Shown piece by piece: positions 23,704 to 35,369 of a stretch of 64,000 nt of DNA. The first letter of the stretch is position 1; every line of letters starts with the position of its first letter. The stretch is from Narthecium ossifragum (taxonomy: Eukaryota; Streptophyta; Magnoliopsida; Dioscoreales; Nartheciaceae). Position numbers and translations under genes: made by a program. The notes beneath the pieces were generated by a model that was not told the origin of the DNA, did no database searches, and saw nothing but the letters and a program-made list of their open reading frames with translations. Location: assembly GCA_963920575.1 (NCBI GenBank), contig OY986970.1, forward strand, positions 15,025,588 through 15,089,587. Direction: 5' to 3'.

Positions 23704-25831
23704 TCTTGAGGGAATGGAGGCCTCAGAGGATTGAGTCTGGATGCTCTGACTCTTTCCTTGAAGGCTCGATTCTTTATTTGCTTTTTGCTGATGTAGGGTC
23801 TCCCGAACTGATTGTACCTTGGCTCATCGTCAGATAATGAATCTTCATCATCGGTGTTAGGAGAGTACAAATCTTCCAATGTAGGCCAAGGGCATCCTTC
23901 GACAGGTTCCAAGATGGGTATTGGGTACCCTTCGAAAGGAACGTATGGAGGAATATGCGTATATTTGCCCTTATCTTTGTGAGAAGATGCTGAAGGAGTG
24001 TAGCCCCAACCTTCATGTGGTGGTGTTGATGGTGTGTACTCCATGCTTTCATATGGGGGAGTTGAATGAGTGTACTCTTCATGTGGCGAGTCTGGCTCCA
24101 ATGAAGGGACAATAGTAGTGATCATATTTGTCGACTCTACCTTCTTTCCCTTTTGAATTTTCTTTAGGAGTCTATCATCGATGACCCCATCATCAATAAG
24201 TTTATGAATTTTGTCTTTGAGGACGAAACAATCTTCGAGAGCATGTCCCACCATCCTGTGATAGTGACAGTACAACGGTTCGTTGACTTTGTTCACCTCT
24301 TGAGGACGTCGTGGTTCCGGGAGTTCTATGAGTTCGAGGTCCTTCAAGCCCTTAAAAATATCTGGAACCTCTTCTCGAGGGAAGGAGTACTCTTTCTCTA
24401 TTCTTTCTTTGAGTGTTATTATCTTCTTTGGACCTTCCGTAGAAGCGTCTATAGGTCGAGGTTGGTCCCTTGGGACATACAACTTTCTTGGCATAGGATT
24501 TTGGGTTGTAGACGTCTGCATCACCGCTTTTCCTTTAGAAGGAGGAACCTTGTCCTTCTTAACACGGTCAGATGTTCTGTCTACTGTGTGAGTCTTTCGA
24601 GCGACGTGAAGTAAATAGTTCTCAATGTCAGTTGCCTTGGAAGCTAACTCCTCAAAGGTAAGTGGGCGGACGCCTTGTAGGTAGACCGCCATCTCCGGAC
24701 GTAAGTTGTTCATACACATACGCACGACTTTAGCTTCGGTGATGGATTACGGACAATGGATACTCAGGTTTCTCCATCTGTTTATGAAGTTCGCAGCTTT
24801 CTCTTTAGAGTTTTGCTCTGTTTGGGTGAGTTATGTGATTCCCACGTTCCTTTGAGTGCTATAAAATCTCTGAAGAAAAGCTTCTTGCATATGCTCCCAA
24901 GAGGTGATAGATCTGGGCGAGAGCTTGCTATACCAAGTGAAAGCAGGACCAGAAAGTGTCTGCACAAATTGACGAAGTAATAAGGCGCCGCTGTGAGCTG
25001 TGTCTTGACAAGATGCAAGAAAGTGAGCAATATCCTCATGAGGAAATCCACCTCCATTAAACTTGGCAAATTGAGGTTGCCTGTAATTTACTGGAAATGG
25101 GACTAAGTAAATCTCAGCCGGGTAAGGTTTCATATATCCCGACCTCATAGCATATTGGTTCTGCATCTGGAATGCTCTTATACCTTCGGAAATCATCCTT
25201 TGTACCGTATCCAAAGGCACCATATTTGGTTGTTGTTGATGGCCATGATGAGGTTGTTGTTGATGACCATGAGGAGGTGGTTGTTGGTGACCATGAGGAG
25301 GCGGCTGATCATGGCCATGCAGAGGTGGGGAAGTGTTCTCAACATATGAAGCAGTAGGGATTTGGGCTTTCAAATTGGCTATCTCTGCCTCCTTCAATTG
25401 TAGAGCATTCCTCAACTGTTCAAGTTCTTCTTCTGTTGAGGCAGTAAGAACCTGGTAGCGCTCCGGGGAAGCCAATCTATCACTCGGAGACTTAGGCAAG
25501 GGAGGAAACTCTTCATCAAATGATGGCTCGGGAGCAATGTCTTTGCTATCTAAGGAGCGTGTCATACTCCTAGTGTGGGGTCGGTTTCGGAGATCAATCG
25601 CCTTCATCGATTCTACAACAATGGCGTCACTTGGTTTTGTAGCAATAGCCTTTTTCTTTCTTCTCTTGGCAGGAACATTTGAAGAGGTGTGACTTGATGA
25701 AGACATCTCATCATCTTGGATCCCGACCGGCATTGCTGCGAAGACGTTAAAGGAGTTATGGAGGAGGATTTCTTCTCTGACTTGTCTTCTTGGTGCAAGG
25801 GTTTTAGCCAAACGAACCTTTTGAGAAGCAC
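23586..25831 (-). pseudogene. Tat-1 gag
   Basis: Two ORFs, 25811-24831 and 24725-23586, are separated by a frameshift near 24830. The first has a basic N-terminus with RKKKA, a possible coiled coil (STEEELEQLRNALQLKEAEIANLKAQ), three histidine/proline-rich repeats HGHQQPP and the gag core FNGGGFPHEDIAHFL to SITSWEHMQEAFLQRFYS. The second continues the capsid (RMCMNNLRPEMAVYLQG) and has a degenerate zinc-binding motif CHYHRMVGHALEDC. It then has an acidic repeat region, with four copies of an EYTHSTPPYE-like unit, and RYNQFGRPYISKKQ. A similar gag is found in Tat-2. Confidence 0.85.
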
Positions 25832-26524
25832 TTTGGCATCTAGAAGGAGCTCATGGTGCTAACCCATACCAAGGATGCCTCTTGCCCCCAGCATAGCAGG
25901 GCGGGCGGTAGGCGACTCTTCGCTTCTTCTGACCGGATCTCTTGATCATGACAGGAGGATCCCTTGCCTGGACGGTGTTGGTGCTTCACTTGATATGACA
26001 AGTGTTGGCACCTTGTTTGACATGAAAAGTGTTGGTGTTTTGTTTGAGATGACGAGTATTAACGCCACTTTTCTCGAAGTCCTCTTTGATTTGAAGACTG
26101 TCCATCTCTCGGTTGGCGTAGTCCATGTAAGCCATCTGCAGATCATGAACATAGATCCGGTAGCTAGGAAGTCTGGACTCCCAATAGCCCTGTTGGCATG
26201 CAAGTACTTAGCATGATCTCCAGTAGTATAGAGGCCGCTCCAAAGGTTGTTGGTGTAAGTCTCATATGCATTGCTGATAGCTTTGGGAGCTACCTATTTT
26301 TGCAAGATAGAGGAATGTAAAGTGTTATGAGAACTTTCACCTTGGGGAACTTCAACACGTGGTGTCAAGCTCTTTTGGGTTACGGGAACTTTAGATATGG
26401 TCTTCCTTTTTCTTTTCGGAATAACCAGGATGAAGCCATCTTCATCTGCTACGGCTTCGTGAGTGACTATCTCTTGAGGCTTCAGGGGGAGCGCGGATCT
26501 CGCCTGGCGATCTCCGTTGGCCCT
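25832..26524 (-). other. Tat-1 region between leader ORF and gag core
   Basis: No intact ORF of recognisable function. By position it corresponds to the gag N-terminal or leader region that in Tat-2 lies at about 59250-60050. ORFs on the plus strand here are shadows. Confidence 0.5.
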
Positions 26525-26830
26525 TTAGATGAGCTTCTTCGGCTTTTGGGGAGCCTTCTTCCCTTCTTTCTTGCAGACATGGGGTCCAATTGAGGAAGCT
26601 GTGAGATTACTTTTTTGATGAACACTGGATCCATGCGAGGGAGCTTTTGTAGCTTGTCCTTTACTGCAATGAGATCCGGCGGAGGAGGTCTCGGACTTAA
26701 TGGCCAGAAGTGATGATGGTGGAGTGAACGAAACCATCGATGAGGACACCGGAAGGCTGTTCCTCCCCAGGGAGATGGTGAACCAGAGATCGCCGAAACA
26801 TATGTCGACAGAAGCTCCAACTTGTGTCAT
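26525..26830 (-). CDS. Tat leader ORF (unknown function)
   Basis: A 101-codon ORF starts MTQVGASVDICFGDLWF, about 80 bp downstream of the PBS and upstream of gag. Its first 40 residues match the two leader ORFs of Tat-2 (57617 and 58517): an aromatic FGDL motif, an I.LGRNSLPV or IPIGSDGLPM segment, and VSFT. The rest is Ser/Lys-rich. I recognise no known domain. Conservation between Tat copies on opposite strands suggests a real element protein or a gag N-terminal exon; it may be truncated here. Confidence 0.55.
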   Translation of the reverse strand: MTQVGASVDICFGDLWFTISLGRNSLPVSSSMVSFTPPSSLLAIKSETSSAGSHCSKGQATKAPSHGSSVHQKSNLTASSIGPHVCKKEGKKAPQKPKKLI

Positions 26831-26907
26831 TTCCTTCGTTTGAGTAGGAAAACATATTAGTACACAGGGACTTTAAATACCTGATCCGAAGATGAGGGGT
26901 AGAGTGT

Positions 26908-26925
26908 GTCCCACTGGGTGTGCCA
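26908..26925 (-). promoter_or_regulatory. Tat-1 primer binding site
   Basis: In sense it reads TGGCACACCCAGTGGGAC, five bases (AAATC) after the LTR end. The same layout with TGGCATGCCCAGTAGGAC occurs in Tat-2. The primer tRNA is not assigned. Confidence 0.75.
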
Positions 26926-26930
26926 GATTT

Positions 26931-28590
26931 TGTACGACAATAAAAACTCAGGTCTCGTGGAAACGAGATTTCAGATTTCATTGTGACAAAAGTTTGAATA
27001 ACATCGGTAGGTGATTATGGGAACAACACTCCTGGGTTTCAATTTCATCACACATATGTATTTGTGATTGAAATTTTCCCATCATTTACATCCCCAAAGG
27101 GAAGACCCTTGATTTCAGATCCGATACTTAAAGCCTCGTTACATTAATATTAAGGTAAAAAAAAATGACAAAGGAAAAAAAGAAAGAAGTAGGAAGGATA
27201 TTGGGCGGAGGCAAAGCCTCCGACCCTCACCTTTGTTACCTGTATGGATCTACTTCTGTCTTCCTCCTTGGATTCTTTGGAATTATAGGATCTCCAAGTT
27301 GATGAAGCTTTAACTTTTGTGTCTTCGACGTCTTTTCTTCTGGCTTCTTTATCTGGGTTCTTCAGGCTTTGGCTTTGAGGATCTCCCTCTCTTGGTATGC
27401 CTTCGGGACTCCAGCCGCGTGTCTGCTTCTCTAGATTTCTAAGAGCAGGTTTTCGCCAACCTCTCCTCAAACCTTAGCCGACCTCTCTTTCCTTTTTTTT
27501 CCAACCTCCCTGCTATTTTCCCCTCCACACTTATTATAGGCGAGGGATGGGAAGTCTGGTGGGCACTTTGAAATTGAAAGTGGCCTACCGTATCTGGGAG
27601 TTGAGAGAATCGTGCCTGGGTGTTCGGGTGTTAGGAGTTTGTTCTTAGGGTGTTAGGAGGTTGAGGGATTTATTCCCAGGGTGTTAGGGAGTTGAGGGAT
27701 TTGTTCCCAGGGTGTTAGGGAGTTGAGGGGTTTGGCAAATCTGGGTGTTTGTTCCCAAGATCTTATCGTAAGTTATTCCCAGGAGATCATATCTGGGAGT
27801 TGGAGGGTGTTAGGGAGTTGAGGGATTTGTTCCCATGAGAAGGGAGTTGGAAATATTTCCATTTGAATTTTGAACTTTATGTTCAAATTTCGATCATTTG
27901 TCTGAATGTTTGTTTGGATTTCAAGTGTCTGTTTGAATTCCAAATATTTGTCCAAAATTTGTATATTTACCCAAATTTTGAATGTTTGTTTGAATTCTGA
28001 ATATTTCATATCATATTTTGGAAATTTTACTAAAATATCCTCAACTGGGCCGGAGTGTAAATTACCAAAATATCCTTCGGTCTCATGTATTTTGGACCGA
28101 AATGCCTTTCTGGCCTTGTTGTTCATGTAATGTCCGTGTGTATTTTGGACGGATGTACCCCTAAGGTGGATGGGACCTTGAAGGGCTGATATGTGTGAGT
28201 TTGTATGCTGATTTTGAATCATTACCCCTTGGAGGCTGAAAATGACCAAAATGCCCTTTTGAAGAAAAGATGGTTTTAGACTTGGTGGTTTATATAAGAG
28301 GCCATCAAAACCATCTAAGGACTATTGAAAGAGATGTAGAATGCAAACTCATTGTGTTTGTTTCATTGGAATTCCCAAAATACCCCTGGAGGTGACAATT
28401 CCCAAAATACCCTTTGCTCTCCTGACACCCAGGAGAGCGTGTGTAGAGTACTTTAAATATGTTTTGAATTTAATTGGACATGTTTGAATGTTTTCAAGCC
28501 TTTGGAAAAGATCTAAGGCATTAGCATATGTGACGGGGGCAATTTCATAAATATTACGAATTTAAGCCTTAGTTAAAATCGGTGTCAACA
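26931..28590 (-). repeat. Tat-1 5' LTR
   Basis: In sense it begins TGTTGACACCGATTTTAAC at 28590 and ends GTCGTACA at 26931, 1,660 bp. It matches the Tat-2 LTR (55742-57446) at both ends and at the TATA box. A TATA box CTTATATAAACC in sense lies at about 28287-28299. The LTR carries a 31-bp tandem repeat, TTTGAATT-rich repeats and repeated CCAAAATACCC motifs. It truncates the PMD pseudogene on its right. Confidence 0.9.
27610..27835. repeat. 31-bp tandem repeat in Tat-1 LTR
   Basis: Units like AGGGTGTTAGGGAGTTGAGG followed by GATTTGTTCCC start at 27647, 27678 and 27709, with degenerate units either side and another near 27806. Confidence 0.88.
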
Positions 28591-30696
28591 ACAGCATTTT
28601 ATCCTTTTCTTGAAACATACTTGTTCTACAACTGGAAGAGGATCCCTTGAGAGTCCTTCCTCGTGATAAACTTCTATAGCTTGACTTGTCGCTGCAGGAT
28701 GATCCTTCTCAACTTCCTGAGTTGTCTCGCCCAAGTTGGAGGGGGAACCAGAAGGAGACAAAAGGTGTGAAGGAGTAGAGGAGTCTGATCTCTCTGTGTA
28801 GAACAAAGGAAAGTGAGTTAAAATGTGAAGATGAAAAACACAAGAGAATGAATAAGAATACTCACTTAGAAGCCGAAGCAGACTGATCACTTTGCCTGCT
28901 ATTTGGCGATTCTACATCCTCTCCCACTACTGAGGATGAGTGCAGTTGCTTCTCAAGTTCATCGACCATTACTTCCTCGGCCGTAACTTCCTCGACCAAA
29001 GGTCTCTCGGCCAATGGAGATATCCTAGATTCACCAGTTGATATCCTTCTCTTCTTACGATACGAAGCGTCTTCAGAAGACTTTCCACGTCTCTTTTTGG
29101 GCGATTCTTCACCCTTTCCAACAAGAACAACAACTTTCTTTTTCTTTTGAGGCCTATCCTCTACCTCAGCATGTTCCAAGGCTTCCTTCTTACGTCCCAA
29201 TTTTTTAGGAGGAACAAAGTTATTGAAGACATCGTTCTTCTCTTGAGAGAATATACGTTCTTTGATGGCCGAGTTTCAAACATCAGCGATGACAGGATCG
29301 ACATCGCCCACTGGTTCAAAATGTGTAAGCTTGAATCGCTTACAAAGGGCCATATCCCTCTTCTCTATAGTAACTACCCTATCGATGTTATGGAAAACAC
29401 ATCGTCCTTTAACTATTTTGTTAAAGCTAAAGTAGGGAGGAACTGGCCAAGCTTGCTTCAGTCCGAATTGGCGAGCGACAAAATTTGTAGCATATACTTC
29501 TACTCTACACTTGCTGTTGGCTTTGCCCCACGACATATCAAAGTGCAAATCTCAGCCAACCAAGAAACGAGCCCAAGCCAATCTTTTATCCTCATCGTCC
29601 AAATTGCCCAACAGATCGAGGAGTGGACGAATAGAAGCTAGATGAGAATTGTGGTTGAAAGGACGATAGGAAGAAAAATCAGATAAAGTATATAAATAAT
29701 CAAAAGTATGTTGGAGGGATTTAGGAATGAACGATGAAGAAAGACATAAATGGCCTTGAGTTCTGGCCGATGAGGAAGATGGAGGTAGACGGAGTCCAGG
29801 AAAATCGGCTCTAAAACCAGTAAGACTTTGACCATCTCTCAATTGTTCAAGAGTGAGGTAAATACCTGTGTATATGGCCGAGAGAATAAAAGTAGAAAGA
29901 GACAAAACTTGCTTTCCAGAAGCGATAGCTTGAGCAAGACCGATGTAACCCCTAACCGGTTTCTTAGCAGGAAGACAAAGAACGAACTTGCAAAGCCAGT
30001 AATAAATGAACGCTAATCGTTCTCGAGCATTTGGTGGCTCATCGGTCTCTTCAAGTTTGGCATATGTATTAATAAAAACGCCATAGTTTTTATCAGAGTC
30101 AAAAACCGTTTCTCGAGAAGAAAGCTCCATATTGGGCGATACAAGATCGCCGATAGGAGAGAGATCGGTTAAAAGAGCGAATCAAGGAGAGTAATAGAAA
30201 GGTTGCCACAAAGAAAAGCAAAATGGTTATACTCTGTCGACCAAAAAAGGAACGATGAGAGAAGCAAATTGGGCTCTTGAGCAGGAACCCTAGTGCTCAA
30301 GTCTAAGAAATCCAAAATACCAGCATCAGAGAATATCTTCTTTGAATCAAGATGATTGACCATTCTACTATGCCACTCGATGAATTTGTCATCTGTCAAA
30401 GGCCATGTCGTAATGGGATTCTTAGAAGAAAGAGTTGAAGGATTAAGTTCTTGAGACAGGGGAAGATCACCGAAAAGTGGAAAGGTATGAACAATAGCTT
30501 TGAGATCGGAGGAAAGAGAAGGCAGAATATCGGAAATAAAACATGGACCCAGAGAGAAGAACCTGGAAGAAGAGTCACCCGTCCTGACCAGATATGTCCC
30601 TCTTGCCTCATCTGATCTCAAAAGTTGGTTGAACTCTGCGAAAGCCTTGCTGGCTTCCTTATGCACAACCTCACCAGCTTTGATTTCACAAACCAT
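28591..30696 (-). pseudogene. Plant mobile domain (PMD) gene, intron-containing, truncated
   Basis: It starts at the ATG at 30696 (MVCEIKAGEVV). PMD hallmarks follow: KKIFSDAGILDFLDLS, FLFWSTEYNHFAF, SITLLD, then after a one-base frameshift near 30170 the segment RERLAFIYYWLCKFVL, LAQAIASGKQVLSLSTFILSAIY and VARQFGLKQAWPVPPYFS. In-frame TGA codons lie at 29552 and 29276. A lysine-rich segment (RPQKKKKVVV, ESPKKRRG) resembles a nuclear localisation signal. A 72-bp intron, GTGAGT to ACACAG, spans 28865 down to 28794, and exon 2 stays open to the Tat-1 LTR at 28590. It could be a captured host PMD gene or the antisense ORF of another Tat element. Confidence 0.75.
28794..28865 (-). other. Predicted spliceosomal intron in PMD pseudogene
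   Basis: In sense it starts GTGAGTATTC and ends TTGTTCTACACAG. It is 72 bp, T-rich before the acceptor, and contains in-frame stops that splicing would remove. A second donor-like GTATGT lies near the LTR boundary. Confidence 0.6.
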
Positions 30697-30884
30697 GGCA
30701 AAAAACAGAAAGCTCGACGGAGAAGAAGAAGAAGAAATTTATGGGGTCTCAGAAATCACAAAAGAAAGAAGAAAGCTCAAGCGCCGCGACTATGAGAGAA
30801 GAAAGAAAGCTAAAGCCCTAACTAAAGAAGGAAGAACCAATAGAGTTCTTTCGCGCCAAAGAAGTATGGCTAAAAGGGTATACA
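30697..30884. other. PMD upstream region
   Basis: Purine-rich, contains a GAA run near 30720. No promoter element is clear in the sense direction. Confidence 0.4.
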
Positions 30885-32029
30885 TGTCAGATAAGTACGG
30901 CGCATTAAATACAGAATATTAAGAGATATGGAGAGAGAATGAAAACGAGACATCGATTCGTTTTTCTAGAGAACGATCATGATTAACCTTAATGGTTAAC
31001 ATGGAAGCTGTCAAATCACGATAGATGCGGTGACCTCGACATAAATTCAAATTCCTTGATAACCGCATGGGGGGAAAAATGTTAGCCAAAATAATGGCTA
31101 ACCCATCAATGATTGCCATGTCAGTATAATAAATATGGACGATGAACCTTTCAAAAGCAATTGAACGATAACGTTCTAAGCAAAATAAAAGATCATCGAC
31201 CAAAAGAAGGAAGTCATCGGCCAAGAACGATGATCATCTTTACATAAGGAGGTTATTGACCAAGAACGATGATGATCTAGAGATAAATAAGTTATCATCT
31301 TTGGAGGATGAAGATATGGACGAGAAGAAAATGGTGATCAAGAAAGATGACATTACAACATAGACAAGCTCACTGACCAGACACAACCGTCATCGGCCAG
31401 AGCATGATATAGAGAAACGAGGAAATATCGGAGAACATGGGACACACGGCATATCAAGAGTGAAAGATGAAAGACGATGGAGAACGTGCTGGGAAAAGCA
31501 GTTGAACTGCTCTACTATAAATACCTTTCTCTTTCACTGTGTAATCTCTCTCGTAAACTTCAAACAAAGCCTACGCGCCTGGATTTACTTAGTGTTCTTT
31601 CAAGATGTTTTCTGTTCCTGTAAGTTGATTTCATTAAATAAAATGATTTCGCTTCTTCAATACTTAGTTTAGCTTTTCTGCTTAATGTAGTTTAAATTAC
31701 TGTTCTTAGATGATTAATCTAGGTTTAGATAGTTATGATTTCTCCTTTATTCTTTAGAAGTTTCTTTTACTGCATTTCTTTAGGTTAATTTAATATTAGA
31801 AGTTCTTATTTTATATGTTAGGTTAAATTAATCAATAGATTTAGAAATGTGTTTTCTCTTGATTTAATAATTTAGGATGATCTTTACTATTTTCCTTAAG
31901 TAATTTCCTGATATTAGATAATTTATGCTTTCAATAGATTAGTTTAGACTATTTGAAGTTAATCTAGATAATTAACTGTTAATCAGATTATTAAATTAGG
32001 TCTAATATAGGTTTCCATTTAACCTGACA
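30885..32029 (+). mobile_element. Possible LTR with TATA box (boundaries tentative)
   Basis: AT-rich, non-coding stretch. Possible termini are TGTCAG (30885) and CTGACA (32029), a perfect 6-bp inverted pair. It contains a good TATA box on the plus strand (31514-31525) followed by a pyrimidine-rich start region. If the PMD pseudogene is an antisense ORF of a plus-oriented Tat element, this is where its 3' LTR should lie. No target duplication or polypurine tract supports the boundaries. Confidence 0.35.
31514..31525 (+). promoter_or_regulatory. TATA box
   Basis: ACTATAAATACC, followed within about 30 bp by a CT-rich region (TTTCTCTTTCACTG). A likely LTR promoter on the plus strand. Confidence 0.5.
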
Positions 32030-32490
32030 CCTCTGTTCGAACATAGTTTGAAGGAGTTGAACTTAACTGCAATCTCCTGATTCTTGAGTGTTAAGTAAGT
32101 CTTGACCTTGACTATTTGATCGGTCAACGGTTAGATTTCTACGCTAAAACTAAGACAGGAATCATCAAACATAGAAGCACATCTATTCTTCCATAAACTC
32201 CAAAGAGTATACCCAACTACTGATTTCACCAATTGGCAGCCACCATTTGATTTTGTCTTTTGAAGATAAGAGAAACAATAATCAAGATCCAGTAGCCCAG
32301 TATCAATCCCAGAGTCTAGCATAACGTTTTTCCAAACTTCCAATGCCATAGGGTATGTAATTGAATAGAATATGATTCCAGAGATAAGAGAGTGTTGCAC
32401 CTTGCAATCTTACCATGTGCAAGTTTCCATCAAAATTGTTGAACACAAGGCCCAACCAAAGTTTTCTATAGAAAAATCAAGCTTCATGTT
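32030..32490 (-). pseudogene. LINE reverse transcriptase, C-terminal part
   Basis: The minus-strand ORF 32400-32131 reads ALEVWKNVMLDSG and ends with LWSLWKNRCASMFDD, the conserved zinc-finger/C-terminal region of plant non-LTR reverse transcriptases. Upstream, to 32490, the match continues in another frame with a stop. The preceding part of the same protein is at 50081-50443, so about 17.6 kb of other elements separates the halves. A poly(A) tail is not visible. Confidence 0.72.
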
Positions 32491-32844
32491 TGAATCAATA
32501 GAAGGATGAAGACTTACTCGTTAGCCTTCGATCAACGGATCTTCCCATCTGTTTCACGTGATTCAGACGATCTTGTTACTTGAACAGTGATCATGGATCC
32601 ACAGCCCAAATTCCACTTGTTCTTCTCCTTTTCACTGAATCTTTCTAATCTCTTCTCCACTCAATTCTTCAAGTTCCCTTTGAGTTCTCTTCAGAGGTCT
32701 ACCCAGAGTTCTGTTTTGGCATGCGGTTTCTAAACCATATAAATCAAACGGTTTAGATAATCGCTTCTAAACCATTCAATTATAATATTAAGTGGGTCTA
32801 GCCAGTGGGCTTAGCCATCTTAGGTGAATGGTTATAAACCAACA
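32491..32844 (-). repeat. Copia LTR, minus orientation
   Basis: In sense this 354-bp repeat reads TGTTGGTTTATAACC to ATTGATTCA. Directly inside it is a copia-type polypurine tract (AGTGGGAGA in sense, 32845-32853), so it is a 3' LTR of a minus-strand copia. A copy in the opposite orientation lies at 49739-50080. Outside it is LINE sequence. Confidence 0.8.
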
Positions 32845-32919
32845 TCTCCCACTCGCCGATGATGGAAAAGATCTATCCAGTGGTGTAGACAGAACTTGGA
32901 TTTTTCAAGAATCCATTCA
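32845..32919 (-). other. Copia 3' tail with polypurine tract
   Basis: A 75-bp remnant between the copia LTR and the Tekay LTR. It contains AGTGGGAGA next to TGTTGG, the usual copia PPT-LTR junction. Confidence 0.7.
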
Positions 32920-35369
32920 TGTCACACCCCGACCCAGAAAACCCATCCAGGACGGGGCGTGAGGGTTCCTATCACTATTCATCTCCAACTGGCGCGATAC
33001 AAATGCGGAAAACATGGGTAAACTTAAACAATACATATTCCAGAGGTAAACTGTAATTCAATTTATAAATACATCAAGTTGTACTGTCTAAACATCTGAT
33101 TACAATTCTTATCAAACTCTTCCAAGGGAAAAGATATTATACAAATAATCCAAAAATCCTCGAAAGATGTTTATTATATAGAAAACTATCAAAAAGTATA
33201 ACAGTCTTCCTGCAACAACCTCAGACGCCTCTGGAAGTACTCGCGCCACCAAAGGCCGATCCCGCCGGCTCTACTGTTGAAGAACTGGCGCCTACACCTG
33301 CAAACGCAGCCCGGGTAGGAGTGAGCGATATGCTCAGTAGGGTTCTACTCTACGGCACACAGAAGGGAGGAAAACATCAACAGTGATATCTTCCCGTTCA
33401 AGCCTAAGGAATGCCACGGGGTCCCACAACCCCTATCGACTCCCAAAAGGGATCCTACTCTTCTCAACCGACCACGCTGGGAACATCAACCAACACGCTG
33501 GGAGGAAAAGAACCAAAACTAGTAGGATCACCGTTACCCAGCAGGAAACCATTGCCTGGGGACCATGTCAGGGACATCCACAACCATCCTTAACACTTAG
33601 CCTTGGGCAGACAACACGACCTCTAAACCTCAAAGCAAAGATCATAGCTTACTATAATACATCCTCGATAACAAGAGATTCCAATTATGATCACGTCCTA
33701 ATCCTCACTACCCATCCACGGTCCTAAGGCTAGATCCGAGCTACCCGAGAGCCTCGGATCGGAGATCAACCTATCGCCCACCTAACCTGACATGCCTCTA
33801 ATGCATACAATGCATGAACCTGTGCAAACATCTATCCTAGATGTCTCTATATGTCACAACAGCAGTTAAAGGTTCAACAGTCATACAATAGCCCTCGGCA
33901 CTCACCGGCAACGGGCTAAGGCTCCACAATACCTCGTTAGCCAACACTCATCGTTAGCTGACGGCTAGGGGAAGTGATAAGCATTCAAACTACTATCAAC
34001 CAAGTATTTAAATACGAGTATAAATCGTAAATTCGTCAAAGGGGCTAAACTCCCGATTCATTTCCCAATCTCGATCGAAATCCCGTGAAAACATCGTGTA
34101 TGCTCCCTAACATGATTGGATATGTATCATGAATGAAAACCAATCAAAGGAAACCATTAAACACAGCTCAGTGGCCCATGGTCGATGCGACGGGCGATCC
34201 GACGGTCGACCATGAGGCCACGGTCGATGACACAGTCGATCCGACGGTCGACCGTGGGGTCAAATGAGGGAAAGGCATAAGGGCCACGGTCGATCGGTGC
34301 ATCGACCCTGGGAAGTCCAAAACGAGACAGAGCCTCACAGACTATGCGACGGTCGATCCGACGGTCGACCGTGAGGCGGAAAGGAAAAGAGAGGGAGCCC
34401 ACGGTCGATCGGTGCATCGACCCTGGGAGACCCAAAACGCGACAGAGCCTGACGGACGAAGCGACGGTTGATCCGACGGTCGACCGTCAGGCTCAAAAGA
34501 AGCGTATCAACGCTTGACGGTCGATCCGCTAATCGACCGTCGAGCCTAATGCACAGTTCATCAGAATAGTGTCGGAAATCCAATTTCTTGGATTTGAATG
34601 ATCAAATCATGTTGGAAGTTGATGAAACTTTGCAAGCATGTGTAGAAGATGATGGGGAAGCTAATGGTACGATTAAAACATGATTTTGATTGTTAAATCT
34701 CAAACATAGCTCTCAATGGCCAAAAACCGATAAAACGGCGATAATACGAAAATCATCCGATAAAATACGGAAATCAGTTGACAGGAATACTGGAGGCAAG
34801 CTATAAAACACATGCTACAAGCTACATAACATTTTAACATGTACTCCTACAGCGAAAATACAAGAAACCTATCCTAGGATAACCCGATCACCGGATCGAG
34901 GTAGAAACACCTACTTGAGCAATTAGGGCAACTCCTCCACGCGTCCAACCAGTCAAACCACCAAGATCCTCTCCTCGAAGCTCGCGTCTCCAAGCCCTAG
35001 CACAGCCGAAGGAGAGAGAAAGGGAGAGGAGGAGACAACGACATGGAAGAGAAGAAAGAGAGAGAAAGGGACAAGCTATATATAGAGATCTGAACCGATC
35101 TCGGCCGTCCGATTCGATCTTTCCCGATCGAGCTCCGATCTTCCAATCGAACTCACCCTTAAGGTTCTAATCAAACACATACATCAATCCAAGGCCGTGT
35201 GTGCAACGCGGGTGTGAAACTGATCACCAGAGGGCATATTTACCAGAATGCCCCTGGGGCTAAGAACCACCATACAATCGCCTGATCGTACCCGACGCGG
35301 AACCAAACCAAAAGGAGAACGGCCCTCGACCCACGTGGTCGAGCCAGGTCGAAGGGAACGGCCCTCACA
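32920..35369 (-). repeat. Tekay 3' LTR
   Basis: In sense it starts TGTGAGGGCCG at 35369 and ends GGGTCGGGGTGTGACA at 32920 (2,450 bp). TATATATA lies at 35077-35084, followed in sense by a long CT-rich tract. Three GATC motifs lie within 70 bp upstream of the TATA, and the main palindrome array (34177-34543) lies downstream. Conserved TTTCACACCCGCG is near 35205-35220. Confidence 0.9.
34177..34543. repeat. GGTCGATC palindrome array, about 115-bp unit
   Basis: Pairs such as CACGGTCGATCGGTGCATCG and ACGGTCGATCCGACGGTCGA recur, with the marker CGATCGGTGC at about 34291 and 34405. This is the reverse-complement relative of 950-1465. Confidence 0.87.

Larger units (their letters stand above)
14715..28590 (-). 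mobile_element. Tat-like Ty3/gypsy element Tat-1 (3' LTR outside window)
   Basis: From right to left in sense: 5' LTR (26931-28590), PBS, leader ORF, gag, protease, RT, RNase H, archaeal-type RNase H, integrase, 97-bp tandem repeat, then an ORF on the opposite strand. A second RNase H and an extra antisense ORF between integrase and 3' LTR are known traits of the Tat lineage. The element is broken by a solo LTR (19216-20968) and, at its left side, by the Tekay LTR with its Athila insertion. Its 3' LTR would lie beyond position 1. Multiple frameshifts and stops disable it. Confidence 0.88.

Noticed and set aside
23541..24614. Plus-strand ORFs of 87-136 codons
   Set aside because: Antisense shadows of Tat-1 gag and protease.
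25155..25357. Met/Leu/Val-rich plus-strand ORFs
   Set aside because: Antisense shadow of the HGHQQPP repeats in Tat-1 gag.
29147..29641. 164-codon plus-strand ORF
   Set aside because: Antisense to the PMD pseudogene, which has recognisable conserved motifs on the minus strand.
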